Position numbers and translations under genes: made by a program
The notes under the pieces: generated by a model
Told to the model about the DNA's origin: nothing
What the model saw: the letters and a program-made list of their open reading frames with translations, nothing else
Database searches by the model: none
Shown: in pieces, positions 21,215-30,647 of the stretch
How the letters are laid out: the number at the start of each line of letters is the position of its first letter
How positions within the stretch are numbered: position 1 is the stretch's first letter
Origin: Aggregatibacter kilianii
GTDB taxonomy: Bacteria > Pseudomonadota > Gammaproteobacteria > Enterobacterales > Pasteurellaceae
DNA length: 64,000 nt
Reading direction: 5' to 3'
NCBI RefSeq assembly: GCF_003129965.1
Contig: NZ_NRCJ01000004.1
Span: 1-64,000, forward strand

Positions 21215-21802
21215 ATGAAAAAAGATTCTGTCTTAAAACAAGCCGCCATAACGCTTTTTTATGAACAAGGTTGGATTGCCACCTCCGTTGCGGAAATCTG
21301 TCGATTGGCGGGTGTCAGCAGAGTGACGTTTTACAAGCACTTTCCCACAAAAGAAACATTGGTCAAAACCGTGTTTGAAGAACAAAAAAATAAAATGCGC
21401 GATGAATTTGAGCGGTTGTTGCATGAGCATGCGGATTTGGCGACGGTCATTGAACGCATTCTGGGCATGCAGCAGGACGCCATGGCGACGCTTTATTCTG
21501 CGCCGGTGCTGGCGGATTTAAAGGCACACCGCAACGAAGAATTACAGCGGTTCTTTCAGCAAATGGCACAAGAAAAATACCGTTTTATGCACCATTTTTT
21601 CGGCACGTTACAACAACGTAAAGTCATTCGTGATGATTTTCCCATTGTATTAATTGATGTGCTGATCCAAAAAATCGATGAAATGCTGAATACGCCGATG
21701 TTGCAACAGCATTATGTCGGCAACGAACAGCAGTTGTTAAAAGACGTTCTGCAATTTTTTATGCACGGCATTGCTTATCAAGATTCGGGAGACAATCCCT
21801 AA
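21215..21802 (+). CDS. TetR-family regulator of the uptake operon
   Basis: 195 residues with a typical N-terminal HTH (GWIATSVAEICRLAGVSRVTFYKHFPTKETL, about residues 19-48) and a C-terminal ligand-binding part with no recognisable motif. GGAG precedes the ATG. It is divergent from the TonB receptor across a 155-base gap that contains inverted repeats, so it probably controls that operon and itself; ligand unknown. Iron-uptake operons are more often under Fur or AraC control, so the TetR type is a local peculiarity. Confidence 0.88.
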   Translation: MKKDSVLKQAAITLFYEQGWIATSVAEICRLAGVSRVTFYKHFPTKETLVKTVFEEQKNKMRDEFERLLHEHADLATVIERILGMQQDAMATLYSAPVLADLKAHRNEELQRFFQQMAQEKYRFMHHFFGTLQQRKVIRDDFPIVLIDVLIQKIDEMLNTPMLQQHYVGNEQQLLKDVLQFFMHGIAYQDSGDNP

Positions 21803-21978
21803 AAAATACCTGACAAAAAGCACCGCACTTTTGAGGCGCCTCACAGGAAAGTACGGTCGATTTTCACGGCGTTTTTATGATTTTCCCAAAATGTTAAAAA
21901 AACGTTGAATTTTAGGCGGAAAACGGTTAATTTTGCCCGCCTTTTATACATTTATTTTTTTATCTTTTGGGGGAAAAC

Positions 21979-22527
21979 GTGCAACAAGTGAATCAAGGAC
22001 AACAAATTAAACCGCGTTATGAGCCGACGGCAATCAGTAAAATTATTTTCGCCAGCCGTTGGTTGCAACTGCCGATTTATCTCGGGTTGATTGTGGTGCA
22101 GGGCATTTATGCCTATAAATTTATGAAATCCCTGTGGCATTTAATTGTCAATTTACAGGAAATGGATTCCAACACCGTGATGTTGGCGGTGCTGAATCTG
22201 ATTGATGTGGTGATGATCGCCAATTTGTTGGTGATGGTGATTATCGGCGGCTATGAGATTTTCGTCTCCAAACTGCGCACGCGGGGGCATCCGGATCAAC
22301 CGGAATGGTTGAGCCATGTGAACGCCTCGGTGCTGAAAGTGAAATTGGCGATGTCGATTATCAGCATTTCTTCCATTCATATGTTGCAAACCTTCGTGAA
22401 TGCGTCGAATATGGATGAAAAAACCATGATGTGGCAGTTACTTTTACATTTAGGCTTCTTGGCCTCCGCCATTGCCATGGCTTATACGGACAAAGTTCTT
22501 TATGGCACAAGCCATAAAGCGCATTAA
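21979..22527 (+). CDS. UPF0114 (YqhA-like) membrane protein
   Basis: About 182 residues with three to four hydrophobic helices. The segments [36 protein letters not shown] and [20 protein letters not shown] mark the UPF0114/YqhA family, found widely in proteobacteria and of unknown function. I prefer the GTG at 21979, which a GGGGGA site precedes, to a TTG 12 bases upstream that lies inside that site. It stands alone between the TetR gene and glpE. Confidence 0.85.
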   Translation: MQQVNQGQQIKPRYEPTAISKIIFASRWLQLPIYLGLIVVQGIYAYKFMKSLWHLIVNLQEMDSNTVMLAVLNLIDVVMIANLLVMVIIGGYEIFVSKLRTRGHPDQPEWLSHVNASVLKVKLAMSIISISSIHMLQTFVNASNMDEKTMMWQLLLHLGFLASAIAMAYTDKVLYGTSHKAH

Positions 22528-22539
22528 TGAATAAGGTTT

Positions 22540-22866
22540 ATGACAGAGTTTATTGAAATCTCCCCGCAACAGGCGTGGGAGATGTTACAAAAGGATGAAA
22601 ACGCGGTGCTTGCGGATGTACGCGATCAGATGCGTTTTAACTATTCTCATGCACAGGGTGCGGTGAATTTGACGGAACTCACCTGGCCGGATTTTGAAGC
22701 GCAATATGATTACGATCAACCGATTTTGGTGAGTTGTTATCACGGTGTGAGCAGCCGCAGTGTCGCTACGTTTTTACTGCAACGCGGCTATGAAAAAGTG
22801 TACAGCATACAGGGCGGCTTTGCCGGTTGGGTCGAGGCGAATTTGCCGCTGGAAACCGCTTATTAA
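22540..22866 (+). CDS. glpE: Thiosulfate sulfurtransferase (single-domain rhodanese)
   Basis: Transfers sulfane sulfur from thiosulfate to cyanide or thiols. It has 108 residues, one rhodanese domain with the active loop CYHGVSSRS and catalytic Cys66. Length and loop match E. coli GlpE (Cys65). It begins 12 bases after the UPF0114 gene. glpE, glpG and glpR occur close together in E. coli too; here one small membrane-protein gene on the other strand intervenes. Confidence 0.95.
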   Translation: MTEFIEISPQQAWEMLQKDENAVLADVRDQMRFNYSHAQGAVNLTELTWPDFEAQYDYDQPILVSCYHGVSSRSVATFLLQRGYEKVYSIQGGFAGWVEANLPLETAY

Positions 22867-22876
22867 CCGCATCCGA

Positions 22877-23191
22877 TTAATTAAAGCCAACAGTGGCGAC
22901 ATAAAATAAAACGCCATAAAAAATGACCGCACTTAGGGCAAGTCCCCGACGTGCCAAAGCGGGTTTATGTTGATGTAGCCGATAAAAAATCCGTGCGACA
23001 ATGCCTAGGATGAAAGGGTAGCCCCACAGGAAAATCGACATGGCGCGGATTTGCGTATCATTGAGGTTCGGGTTATTCAATAAATTCGGTGAAATTAATA
23101 GCGCCAACGGCCAAAGTAAAATCGGTAAACAAAACATAGCAATCGCCCAACTGAACGGGCTGAACCCCTTGGGCAAATTTGGATTTCTCAT
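22877..23191 (-). CDS. Small inner-membrane protein, unknown function
   Basis: 104 residues, with three strongly hydrophobic segments (about 14-34, 50-63 and 80-101) and the start MRNPNLPKGFSPFSWAIAMF. It resembles a small conserved Pasteurellaceae membrane family (DUF5389-like, recalled rather than checked). The ATG at 23191 has a GGAGAA site upstream; the longer in-frame reading runs into glpG antisense sequence. It is convergent with glpE and divergent from glpG. An uptake sequence lies inside the coding sequence at 22926-22934. Confidence 0.7.
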   Translation of the reverse strand: MRNPNLPKGFSPFSWAIAMFCLPILLWPLALLISPNLLNNPNLNDTQIRAMSIFLWGYPFILGIVARIFYRLHQHKPALARRGLALSAVIFYGVLFYVATVGFN

Positions 23192-23232
23192 TTTTTCTCC
23201 GTGCGTTAAATTTTGGAAAAGGAATATAGCAA

Positions 23233-24108
23233 ATGCAGCATTTGTTTGGTAGTGAAATTCCCGCGTTAGTGACGCATTTTCGTGATCATATTCGCGCGAA
23301 ATATCGGGTGGATTTGATTGTCGAGGAAAAGCAAAACGAGCAAGGCGATCCCGTGTACCATGTTTTTTTGCCGGAAAACGCACCGCACTTTGCGGCGATT
23401 GCGCAGGAATGCGAGGCGTTTTTGCAGGAATGGCTGGCGCAGCAAAATGCGCAAGCCTGGCAAAACGGGGCAAGCCCGATTAAGGTGCGCCGAGTGCCTC
23501 CTGCCGAGGATACTCAAACATTCGATAAAATTTCCGTTCTCTCCTATCTTCAACAACGAAAAATAACCGTCATTGTGACCGCACTTTGTACTTTGATTTA
23601 TTTGTTCATGTTATTCGGTTTTGCCGAACCTATCGTGCTGTTTGCCCATTTCCCGGCCGAACCTGACGAGTACGGCGAAGTTTGGCGTTATTTCAGTCAT
23701 ACCTTAGTACATTTGTCCAATATGCACATTTTGTTTAACCTCACTTGGTGGTGGATTTTCGGCGGTGCGATTGAACGACGGTTGGGCAGTTTGAAGCTGT
23801 TACAACTTTATTTTCTTGCAGGTGTGCTTAGCGGCGTAGCGCAAAACATGGTGAGCGGACCGGCATTTTTCGGTTTATCGGGTGTGGTGTACGCCGTGTT
23901 GGGCTATGTGTTCGTGCTGGATAAGCTCAATCGGCAAACGGATTTTGAAGTACCGGACGGCTTTTTCAATATGCTGGTGGTGGGGATTTTGCTCGGCTTT
24001 GCCGGCCCGCTGGTGGATATTAATATCGGCAATACGGCGCATATTTCCGGCTTATTGGTGGGCATATTGTTGGCGTTTACGGATCGAAATATTCGCGTTA
24101 AATCGTGA
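23233..24108 (+). CDS. glpG: Rhomboid intramembrane serine protease
   Basis: Cleaves transmembrane substrates within the bilayer. It has 291 residues: an N-terminal cytoplasmic domain (to about 110), then six helices. The catalytic dyad is Ser216 in GLSG and His270 in NTAHISG; His160, His165 and Asn169 in the HTLVHLSNMHILFN segment stabilise the oxyanion. This is the full-length enteric-type GlpG. Two uptake sequences lie in the coding sequence. Confidence 0.96.
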   Translation: MQHLFGSEIPALVTHFRDHIRAKYRVDLIVEEKQNEQGDPVYHVFLPENAPHFAAIAQECEAFLQEWLAQQNAQAWQNGASPIKVRRVPPAEDTQTFDKISVLSYLQQRKITVIVTALCTLIYLFMLFGFAEPIVLFAHFPAEPDEYGEVWRYFSHTLVHLSNMHILFNLTWWWIFGGAIERRLGSLKLLQLYFLAGVLSGVAQNMVSGPAFFGLSGVVYAVLGYVFVLDKLNRQTDFEVPDGFFNMLVVGILLGFAGPLVDINIGNTAHISGLLVGILLAFTDRNIRVKS

Positions 24109-24169
24109 TTTCCTCACTAAAATGCGATAAATTAGCAACCCGAAATCTTACCGGAATGAGGAAACAAAC

Positions 24170-24925
24170 ATGAGACAGTCTCTCCGTCATCAAAAAATTG
24201 TCGAACTGGTGAAACAAAAAGGGTATTTGAGTACGGATGAATTGGTTGCTTTATTTGATGTGAGCCCGCAAACCATTCGGCGTGATTTAAACGAATTGGC
24301 GGAGGCTAATTTTATTCGTCGTCATCATGGCGGAGCCGCTTCCCCTTCCACTGCCGAGAACAGCGATTATCACGATCGCAAACACTTTTTTTCTCAAGAA
24401 AAAAATCGTATCGCCAATCAGGCGGTGCAACTCATTCCAAACGGCGCGTCTTTGTTTATCGACATTGGCACCACGTCCGAAGCGGTTTCCTTCGCCTTAT
24501 TGGGTCACCAAAATTTGCGTATCGTCACCAATAATCTGAACGCCGCTCACATTCTCATGCAAAATGACTCCTTCGATATCACCATCGCCAGCGGTTCGTT
24601 ACGCCAAGACGGCGGCATTATCGGCGAATCGACGGTAGAGTTTTTATCTCAGTTCCGCTTGGATTTTGGTATCTTAGGCATCAGCGCCATTGATTTGGAC
24701 GGCACGTTATTAGATTACGATTATCACGAAGTTCAGGTGAAGCGGGCGATTATTGATAATTCCCGCAACACGTTGTTAGTTACCGACCATTCCAAATTCA
24801 GCCGTCGCGCTATGGTAAAACTGGGGTCTATTACGGATGTAGAATACGTTTTCACCGATATGGACGTACCGCCGAGCATTGACGAATTGTTGAAAAATAA
24901 GAATGTAAATTTGATTGTTTGTTAG
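24170..24925 (+). CDS. glpR: DeoR-family repressor of glycerol-3-phosphate genes
   Basis: 251 residues, with an N-terminal DeoR winged helix (GYLSTDELVALFDVSPQTIRRDLNEL) and a C-terminal sugar-phosphate sensor domain (DIGTTSEAV, IVTNNLNAAHIL, SGSLRQDGGIIG). In enteric bacteria GlpR represses the glp regulon and is released by glycerol-3-phosphate. The position after glpE and glpG supports the name. Length and motifs are complete. Other DeoR-family sensors share the fold, so the effector rests on context. Confidence 0.93.
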   Translation: MRQSLRHQKIVELVKQKGYLSTDELVALFDVSPQTIRRDLNELAEANFIRRHHGGAASPSTAENSDYHDRKHFFSQEKNRIANQAVQLIPNGASLFIDIGTTSEAVSFALLGHQNLRIVTNNLNAAHILMQNDSFDITIASGSLRQDGGIIGESTVEFLSQFRLDFGILGISAIDLDGTLLDYDYHEVQVKRAIIDNSRNTLLVTDHSKFSRRAMVKLGSITDVEYVFTDMDVPPSIDELLKNKNVNLIVC

Positions 24926-24944
24926 ATTTTTATATCTTTCCTGC

Positions 24945-24977
24945 TAAAAAGTGCGGTGAATTTTCACCGCACTTTTT
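24945..24977 (+). terminator. Uptake-sequence dyad terminator after glpR
   Basis: Tight inverted pair: AAAAAGTGCGGTGAA followed after 2 bases by TTCACCGCACTTTTTT. About 15 paired bases and a T run make this a textbook rho-independent terminator built from two uptake sequences. Confidence 0.85.
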
Positions 24978-25053
24978 TATTCAAATGAGCTGAAGGTTGG
25001 CGATAAAACTATAGGGCAATTGGATTGGTATGAATAGGAGCGAAATATTAAGT

Positions 25054-25130
25054 TGGTGCCCCCAACAGGACTTGAACCTGTGACCAATCGATTATGAGTC
25101 GACTGCTCTAACCGACTGAGCTATGGGGGC
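25054..25130 (-). tRNA. tRNA with anticodon CAT, probably tRNA-Ile2 (lysidine type)
   Basis: 77 bases including an encoded CCA. The acceptor stem GCCCCCA pairs with TGGGGGC; the D arm, the anticodon stem GTCGA/TCGAT around loop CTCATAA, and a T arm ACAGG-TTCAAGT-CCTGT all fold. Anticodon CAT would make it Met by simple rules. However, C4-G69 and C5-G68 pairs, the TTGGTC variable region and TTCAAGTCC resemble E. coli tRNA-Ile2, whose C34 is converted to lysidine by TilS, rather than elongator Met. Initiator Met is excluded by the paired first base. Confidence 0.9.
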
Positions 25131-25209
25131 GGTGAGAGTTGAGGTGCGATTATAGGGAAATATTGGTGTAAAGTCCAGCTACCGAATTTTGTGTGTTTCT
25201 AAATTAAAC

Positions 25210-25243
25210 AAAAAGGGATAAGCCTGCCGACTTATCCCTTTTT
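25210..25243 (-). terminator. rpoD terminator
   Basis: AAAAAGGGATAAG / CTTATCCCTTTTT, 13 paired bases around an 8-base loop, flanked by A and T runs. It lies 13 bases past the rpoD stop. Confidence 0.85.
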
Positions 25244-25256
25244 CTTGTATGACGGA

Positions 25257-27128
25257 TTATTCATCCAAGAAGCTACGCAGGGTTTCGGAGCGACTCGGGT
25301 GGCGTAATTTACGCAATGCTTTGGCTTCAATCTGACGAATACGCTCGCGGGTGACATCAAATTGTTTGCCCACTTCTTCCAAGGTGTGGTCGGTGTTCAT
25401 GTCGATACCGAAACGCATACGCAACACCTTCGCTTCGCGCGGCGTTAAGCCTTCCAGCACCTCGTGGGTTGCTGCTTTTAGGCTTTGCGCAGTGGCGGAA
25501 TCCAACGGAAGCTCTAAGGTGGAGTCTTCGATAAAATCGCCTAAATGGGAGTCGTCGTCGTCACCGATTGGCGTTTCCATGGAGATCGGTTCTTTGGCAA
25601 TTTTCAGCACTTTGCGGATTTTATCTTCCGGCATACCCATGCGTTCCGCCAGTTCTTCCGGAGAAGCTTCACGGCCCATTTCCTGTAACATTTGACGGGA
25701 AATTCGATTGAGTTTGTTGATGGTTTCAATCATGTGTACCGGAATACGAATAGTACGCGCTTGGTCGGCGATAGAGCGGGTAATCGCCTGACGAATCCAC
25801 CAAGTGGCGTAAGTCGAGAATTTGTAGCCGCGACGGTATTCAAATTTATCTACTGCTTTCATTAAACCAATATTACCTTCTTGAATTAAATCAAGGAATT
25901 GCAAGCCACGGTTGGTATATTTCTTGGCGATGGAAATTACCAAACGCAGGTTGGCTTCCACCATTTCTTTTTTCGCCCGACGGGCTTTTAGTTCGCCTTG
26001 CGCAATGCGCTCGCCGATTTCGCGGATTTGCGGAATCGTTAGATTGGTGTCTTGTTCAATTTGCACCAAATTAGCGATGGCTTGGCGTAATTGGTTTTCA
26101 TATTGCACCAATTTTTCGGACCAAGATTTGCCCGCAGCTAAGGCTTTCACTAACCAAACATCACTGGTTTCATGACCGATAAAACTTTTTTGGAAACCGG
26201 ATTTTGGCATTTTTGCATTGTCCACCACAATCCGTTGAATGAAACGTTCCTGGCTGCGAACACGTTTCATCATGTCACGCATGGATAAAACCAAGGTGTC
26301 GAATTGTTTTGGCACTAAGCGGAATTGGGTGAAAATATCGGACAAGGCTTGAATTTCATCTTTCGCTTTTTTCGCCGTACGCCCATGTTTTGCAATGATT
26401 TCTAGGGTTTTTTGATGTTGTTCTTTCAGTGCGGTGAATTTTTCCCGAGCCACTTCGGGATCGATACTGTTATCGCTATCGCCGTCATCACTGCTGCTTT
26501 CTTCGCTATCTTCTTCCTCTTCGCTTTCGTCATCGATGTCGGCATCTTCGGCGTTTTCTTCATCCTCTTCCGAATCGAAATCTTCTTCTAAATTTGTTTC
26601 TTCTTCAGATTCGGTTAATACGTTTGGATCCACAAAGCCGGTAATCAAATCGGCTAAACGGACACCGCCGCTTTCGACGGAATCATATTGTTCGATTAAA
26701 TAGGTGATAGCTTCCGGATACGCGGCAACAGCGCTTTGAACTTCATTAATGCCTTCTTCAATACGTTTGGCAATATCAATTTCACCTTCACGGGTAAGCA
26801 ACTCCACACTGCCCATTTCGCGCATATACATACGCACAGGATCGGTAGTGCGACCGAGTTCTGCTTCCACGCTGGATAAAACTTGGGTTGCTTCTTCAAC
26901 GACATCTTCATCGGTGATATTTTCATTGAGCATCAGATCATCGGCATCCGGTGCGGTTTCCAACACCTGAATACCCATGTCGTTGATCATCTGAATAATA
27001 TCTTCAATTTGATCCGCATCGACTAATTCTTCGGGCAGGCTGTCATTCACCTCGGCATAGGTTAAATAACCTTGCTCTTTCCCTTGTGCGATGAGTAGTT
27101 TCAATTGAGATTGTGGATTTTGATCCAT
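25257..27128 (-). CDS. rpoD: RNA polymerase primary sigma factor (sigma-70)
   Basis: 623 residues. Region 1.1 is N-terminal; region 1.2 begins at [22 protein letters not shown]; a non-conserved insert contains a long Glu/Asp/Ser run (about 185-235). Region 2 carries the -10 recognition helix ([18 protein letters not shown]), and region 4.2 the -35-binding HTH ([29 protein letters not shown]). Third gene of the conserved rpsU-dnaG-rpoD operon. The ATG at 27128 gives the family start [10 protein letters not shown]. Confidence 0.97.
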   Translation of the reverse strand: MDQNPQSQLKLLIAQGKEQGYLTYAEVNDSLPEELVDADQIEDIIQMINDMGIQVLETAPDADDLMLNENITDEDVVEEATQVLSSVEAELGRTTDPVRMYMREMGSVELLTREGEIDIAKRIEEGINEVQSAVAAYPEAITYLIEQYDSVESGGVRLADLITGFVDPNVLTESEEETNLEEDFDSEEDEENAEDADIDDESEEEEDSEESSSDDGDSDNSIDPEVAREKFTALKEQHQKTLEIIAKHGRTAKKAKDEIQALSDIFTQFRLVPKQFDTLVLSMRDMMKRVRSQERFIQRIVVDNAKMPKSGFQKSFIGHETSDVWLVKALAAGKSWSEKLVQYENQLRQAIANLVQIEQDTNLTIPQIREIGERIAQGELKARRAKKEMVEANLRLVISIAKKYTNRGLQFLDLIQEGNIGLMKAVDKFEYRRGYKFSTYATWWIRQAITRSIADQARTIRIPVHMIETINKLNRISRQMLQEMGREASPEELAERMGMPEDKIRKVLKIAKEPISMETPIGDDDDSHLGDFIEDSTLELPLDSATAQSLKAATHEVLEGLTPREAKVLRMRFGIDMNTDHTLEEVGKQFDVTRERIRQIEAKALRKLRHPSRSETLRSFLDE

Positions 27129-27203
27129 ATTTGATATCCGCCTTGCTTACTTAATTTGGAGAAGATAAAACGCTAGAATTCTAGCATTGTTACCATGGTT
27201 TAA

Positions 27204-28964
27204 CTATTTCTTTTCTTGTTTTTTTACTAACAAATGTGAAAGTTCTTTTTTCTCGTTCAGATCCAAACCTTCCGCGCGATCTTTCGCGATAAGCCAATGT
27301 ATTCGTTTATCAACCAATTGCAGGTAAAAATAACGCAGTGTTTCGCGGAAGGTGTCTTCGATCTTATCGTCTTCAATCAAATGGTTCCACGCCAGCAATT
27401 TTTCAAGCGTGTTTTGTTGTTTTGTATCGCGCCAGTGTTCCAGCAGTTGCCCCGAGCTAATCCCCACTTTTTCTCGGCAAAGTGCGGTCAGTTCTGCGAG
27501 TAAATCGTAACCCGGTTCATCCAGATTTCGGAGCGGTTCTAAATCCGGTACGAATTTCACCAATTCCGGATTTTGTAACAATAAGGCAATCAGAATCCGC
27601 ATTGGGGTACGTTTGAATTGAATCGTCGGCATCGCAGGTTCGTTTTCCGCTTTTGTTTGATTCGGGATCAAACTTTCCAACTGTGTGGGATCCAAAATGC
27701 CCAGTTTTTTGGCAAGGGTATTGCGCAAGTCCAAACGTAATACATCGCCGGGAATTTGTTTAATCAGCGGAATTGCCAGTGCGGCAAGTTTGGTTTTACC
27801 TTCTTTTGAAGAAAAATCGACTTGTGGCGTTAAATGCGCGAACAGAAATTCGCTTAAGGATTGCGCATTGTCGATGTACTCCTCGAACCCCTGTTTGCCG
27901 TATTGGCGAATAAAGGTATCGGGATCTTCGCCGTCAGGCAAAAAGATAAATTTCAGCTGACGACCGTCTTCCAAATAGGGCAGCGCATTTTCGAGGGCGC
28001 GCCATGCGGCGTCACGTCCTGCGCGGTCGCCGTCGTAACAGCAAATCACCTGTTCCGTGGAGCGGAAAAGTAACTGAATTTGTTCGGACGTCGTGGAAGT
28101 ACCGAGCGACGCCACCGCATAATTCACACCAAATTGCGCCAACGCCACCACATCCATATAGCCTTCGACCACCAGCAATTTTTGCGGTGAGTCGTTTGCT
28201 TGTAACGCTTCAAACAAACCGTAGAGCTCGCTGCCTTTGTGATAGGTGACGGTTTCCGGCGAGTTCAAATATTTCGGTTTTTCATCGGTTAATACGCGGC
28301 CGCCGAAGGCAACAGTGCGTCCACGCCGATCGCGAATAGGAAACATAATCCGATTGCGGAATTTATCATACACATTGCCGCGATCGTTACGCGACAACAT
28401 GCCCAAATCGAACAGTTTTTGCTGTTCCTCGCGAGTTTTGCCGAATTGGCGATAGACAGAATACATCGCATTCGGCACATAACCGATTTGAAAGCGCTCG
28501 ATGATTTCAGCCGACAAGCCGCGCTGTTGCAAATAGCTTTGTGCCGGAATATTTAGCGGCAGTTGTTGCTGATAGAACTTGGCGATTTCCTGCATTAATT
28601 CATACAGGTTGCGCTTGGTTTGATAGCCGACCTGCTTGCCGCCGTCGTTAAAGTGCGGTCGTTTTTCGTAGGGAATTTCCAGCCCGAGAAAGCCTGCCAG
28701 TTCTTCAACCGCTTCCACAAATTCCAGCTTGTCGTATTCCATTAAAAAGGAAATGGCGTTGCCGTGCGCGCCGCAACCGAAACAATGATAAAACTGCTTT
28801 TTATCGCTCACCGTAAAAGAGGGCGTTTTCTCATGATGAAACGGACAACACGCCTGATAATCTCGACCGGCTTTTTTCAGTTTTACGCGGGAATTGATCA
28901 GATCGACGATATTAACTTTGGTTAAAATGTCGTCTATGAAGGTGCGTGGAATGGAGCCTTTCAT
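27204..28964 (-). CDS. dnaG: DNA primase
   Basis: Makes RNA primers for replication and is recruited by DnaB helicase. It has 586 residues: a zinc-binding domain with Cys40, His43, Cys61 and Cys64, a TOPRIM catalytic core (VVEGYMDVVAL with the catalytic Glu, then CYDGDRAGRDAA), and a C-terminal helicase-binding domain. Middle gene of rpsU-dnaG-rpoD. Two uptake sequences lie in the coding sequence. Confidence 0.97.
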   Translation of the reverse strand: MKGSIPRTFIDDILTKVNIVDLINSRVKLKKAGRDYQACCPFHHEKTPSFTVSDKKQFYHCFGCGAHGNAISFLMEYDKLEFVEAVEELAGFLGLEIPYEKRPHFNDGGKQVGYQTKRNLYELMQEIAKFYQQQLPLNIPAQSYLQQRGLSAEIIERFQIGYVPNAMYSVYRQFGKTREEQQKLFDLGMLSRNDRGNVYDKFRNRIMFPIRDRRGRTVAFGGRVLTDEKPKYLNSPETVTYHKGSELYGLFEALQANDSPQKLLVVEGYMDVVALAQFGVNYAVASLGTSTTSEQIQLLFRSTEQVICCYDGDRAGRDAAWRALENALPYLEDGRQLKFIFLPDGEDPDTFIRQYGKQGFEEYIDNAQSLSEFLFAHLTPQVDFSSKEGKTKLAALAIPLIKQIPGDVLRLDLRNTLAKKLGILDPTQLESLIPNQTKAENEPAMPTIQFKRTPMRILIALLLQNPELVKFVPDLEPLRNLDEPGYDLLAELTALCREKVGISSGQLLEHWRDTKQQNTLEKLLAWNHLIEDDKIEDTFRETLRYFYLQLVDKRIHWLIAKDRAEGLDLNEKKELSHLLVKKQEKK

Positions 28965-29026
28965 CGAGTATTTTGCCTCTTATTGTGAACGAAATATGAG
29001 CCTAACTGATGAGATTGAAAGAAAAT

Positions 29027-29058
29027 AAAACCGTGAGCCTTGGAAGATTCACGGTTTT
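29027..29058 (-). terminator. Terminator between rpsU and dnaG
   Basis: AAAACCGTGA / TCACGGTTTT, 10 paired bases around 12 bases, followed on the minus strand by a T run. E. coli has an internal terminator at the same point, which keeps dnaG expression below rpsU. Confidence 0.75.
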
Positions 29059-29085
29059 TATAACTCGAGTTAAAAATACTGTTAA

Positions 29086-29301
29086 TTAGTATAAACGTGT
29101 GTTGCGTGCGTTTTCGCGAGCGACGCGTTTTGCGTGGCGTTTTGCGCGGGTTGCATTTTCACGTTTACGAATGGTTGTTGGTTTTTCGTAGAATTCACGA
29201 GCACGAACTTCTGCTAAGATACCAGCTTTTTCGCAAGAGCGTTTAAAACGACGTAATGCTACGTCAAAGGATTCATTTTCACGAACTTTAATTACAGGCA
29301 T
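29086..29301 (-). CDS. rpsU: 30S ribosomal protein S21
   Basis: 71 residues, strongly basic, starting [20 protein letters not shown] and ending ARNTRLY, the standard S21. It sits at the 3' end of 16S rRNA and helps initiation. First gene of the rpsU-dnaG-rpoD operon and divergent from tsaD; GAGG precedes the ATG. Confidence 0.97.
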   Translation of the reverse strand: MPVIKVRENESFDVALRRFKRSCEKAGILAEVRAREFYEKPTTIRKRENATRAKRHAKRVARENARNTRLY

Positions 29302-29519
29302 AAGCCAATCACCTCAATGAGTTTAATTTAATTGCAATTTAAATTTTATTTGTTGCCGCGCCTGCGGCAGATTCAATAAAGGTTGCAATTTTAATCCAAA
29401 TCATGCATGAAAGTAAAGCTCAGATTGAGGTTTTCCTGAAATCTGTATCGGAAAACTGGTTAAAATAGTGTAAAGCGGGTAAAATTTAGCGCGATTCAAA
29501 TCTATAAAAGAGAACTCAA

Positions 29520-30548
29520 ATGCGAATTTTAGGCATTGAAACGTCCTGCGATGAAACGGGCGTTGCCATTTATGATGAAGAAAAAGGCTTAATCGCCAAT
29601 CAACTCCACACCCAAATCGCCCTGCACGCCGATTACGGCGGCGTGGTGCCGGAACTGGCGTCGCGCGATCATATCCGCAAACTGGCGCCCTTACTGCAAG
29701 CCGCATTAAAAGAAGCCCATTTAAAACCGGAAGACATTGACGGTGTGGCTTACACCAGCGGCCCGGGGTTGGTCGGCGCATTGTTGGTCGGTTCCACCGT
29801 GGCGCGTTCTCTGGCGTACGCTTGGAATGTGCCGGCAATCGGCGTGCATCACATGGAGGGTCACTTGCTGGCGCCGATGTTGGAAGAAAATCCACCGCAC
29901 TTTCCTTTCGTGGCGTTATTGGTCTCGGGCGGGCATACGCAATTGGTGCGTGTGGACGGCGTCGGACGCTATGAATTATTGGGCGAATCCATTGATGACG
30001 CGGCAGGCGAGGCCTTCGATAAAACCGCAAAATTGCTCGGCTTGGATTACCCCGGCGGCGCGGCATTGGCGCGTCTTGCCTTAAACGGCACGCCGAATCG
30101 CTTTGCTTTCCCACGTCCGATGACCGATCGTCCCGGCTTGGATTTCAGTTTCTCCGGCTTAAAAACCTTCGCCGCCAACACGATTCATCAGATCATTAAA
30201 GATGAAGGGGAATTAACCGAACAAAGCAAAGCGGACATTGCCTACGCGTTCCAAGAGGCGGTCGTAGATACGCTGGCGATCAAATGCAAGCGCGCATTAA
30301 AACAAACGGGTTTAAAACGTTTAGTCATTGCCGGCGGCGTGAGTGCCAATAAACAATTGCGCCAAACTTTGCCGGAACTCATGCAACAGTTGGGTGGCGA
30401 GGTATTTTACCCGCAACCGCAATTTTGCACCGATAACGGCGCCATGATTGCCTACGCCGGTTTTTTACGTTTAAAACAAGGTCAACAACAGGATTTGGCG
30501 ATTGAAGTTCGCCCTCGCTGGGCAATGACCGAATTAAGCGCAATTTAA
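29520..30548 (+). CDS. tsaD: tRNA t6A37 threonylcarbamoyltransferase
   Basis: Transfers threonylcarbamoyl from the TsaC product to A37 of ANN-decoding tRNAs, with TsaB and TsaE. The 342 residues form an ASKHA-type fold; the metal site is His111 and His115 in HHMEGH, with the phosphate loops [10 protein letters not shown] and VSGGHTQL and a C-terminal [10 protein letters not shown]. Older annotations call it a glycoprotease (Gcp). Divergent from rpsU. A long minus-strand frame opposite its first half is an artefact of codon bias. Confidence 0.97.
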   Translation: MRILGIETSCDETGVAIYDEEKGLIANQLHTQIALHADYGGVVPELASRDHIRKLAPLLQAALKEAHLKPEDIDGVAYTSGPGLVGALLVGSTVARSLAYAWNVPAIGVHHMEGHLLAPMLEENPPHFPFVALLVSGGHTQLVRVDGVGRYELLGESIDDAAGEAFDKTAKLLGLDYPGGAALARLALNGTPNRFAFPRPMTDRPGLDFSFSGLKTFAANTIHQIIKDEGELTEQSKADIAYAFQEAVVDTLAIKCKRALKQTGLKRLVIAGGVSANKQLRQTLPELMQQLGGEVFYPQPQFCTDNGAMIAYAGFLRLKQGQQQDLAIEVRPRWAMTELSAI

Positions 30549-30563
30549 CGAATTCTGTAACAG

Positions 30564-30627
30564 AAAAGTGCGGTGTTTTTTTCAGAGGTTTTTATGTAAA
30601 AACGCCGCCAAATTCCACCGCACTTTT
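30564..30627 (+). terminator. Uptake-sequence dyad after tsaD
   Basis: AAAAGTGCGGTG (30564-30575) and its complement (30616-30627), with a weaker inner pair (GTTTTTA / TAAAAAC) and a T run. Likely tsaD terminator. Confidence 0.65.
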
Positions 30628-30647
30628 TCAATAAAAAAGGAAAACAA

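Noticed and set aside
26434-26580. Strongly acidic run in RpoD as a possible insertion
   Set aside because: An acidic non-conserved stretch between regions 1.2 and 2 is normal in gammaproteobacterial sigma-70.
29401-30114. 237-codon minus-strand frame opposite tsaD
   Set aside because: It overlaps the conserved coding sequence of tsaD, its protein is Arg/Pro-rich without domains, and it has no ribosome site; an effect of codon bias.
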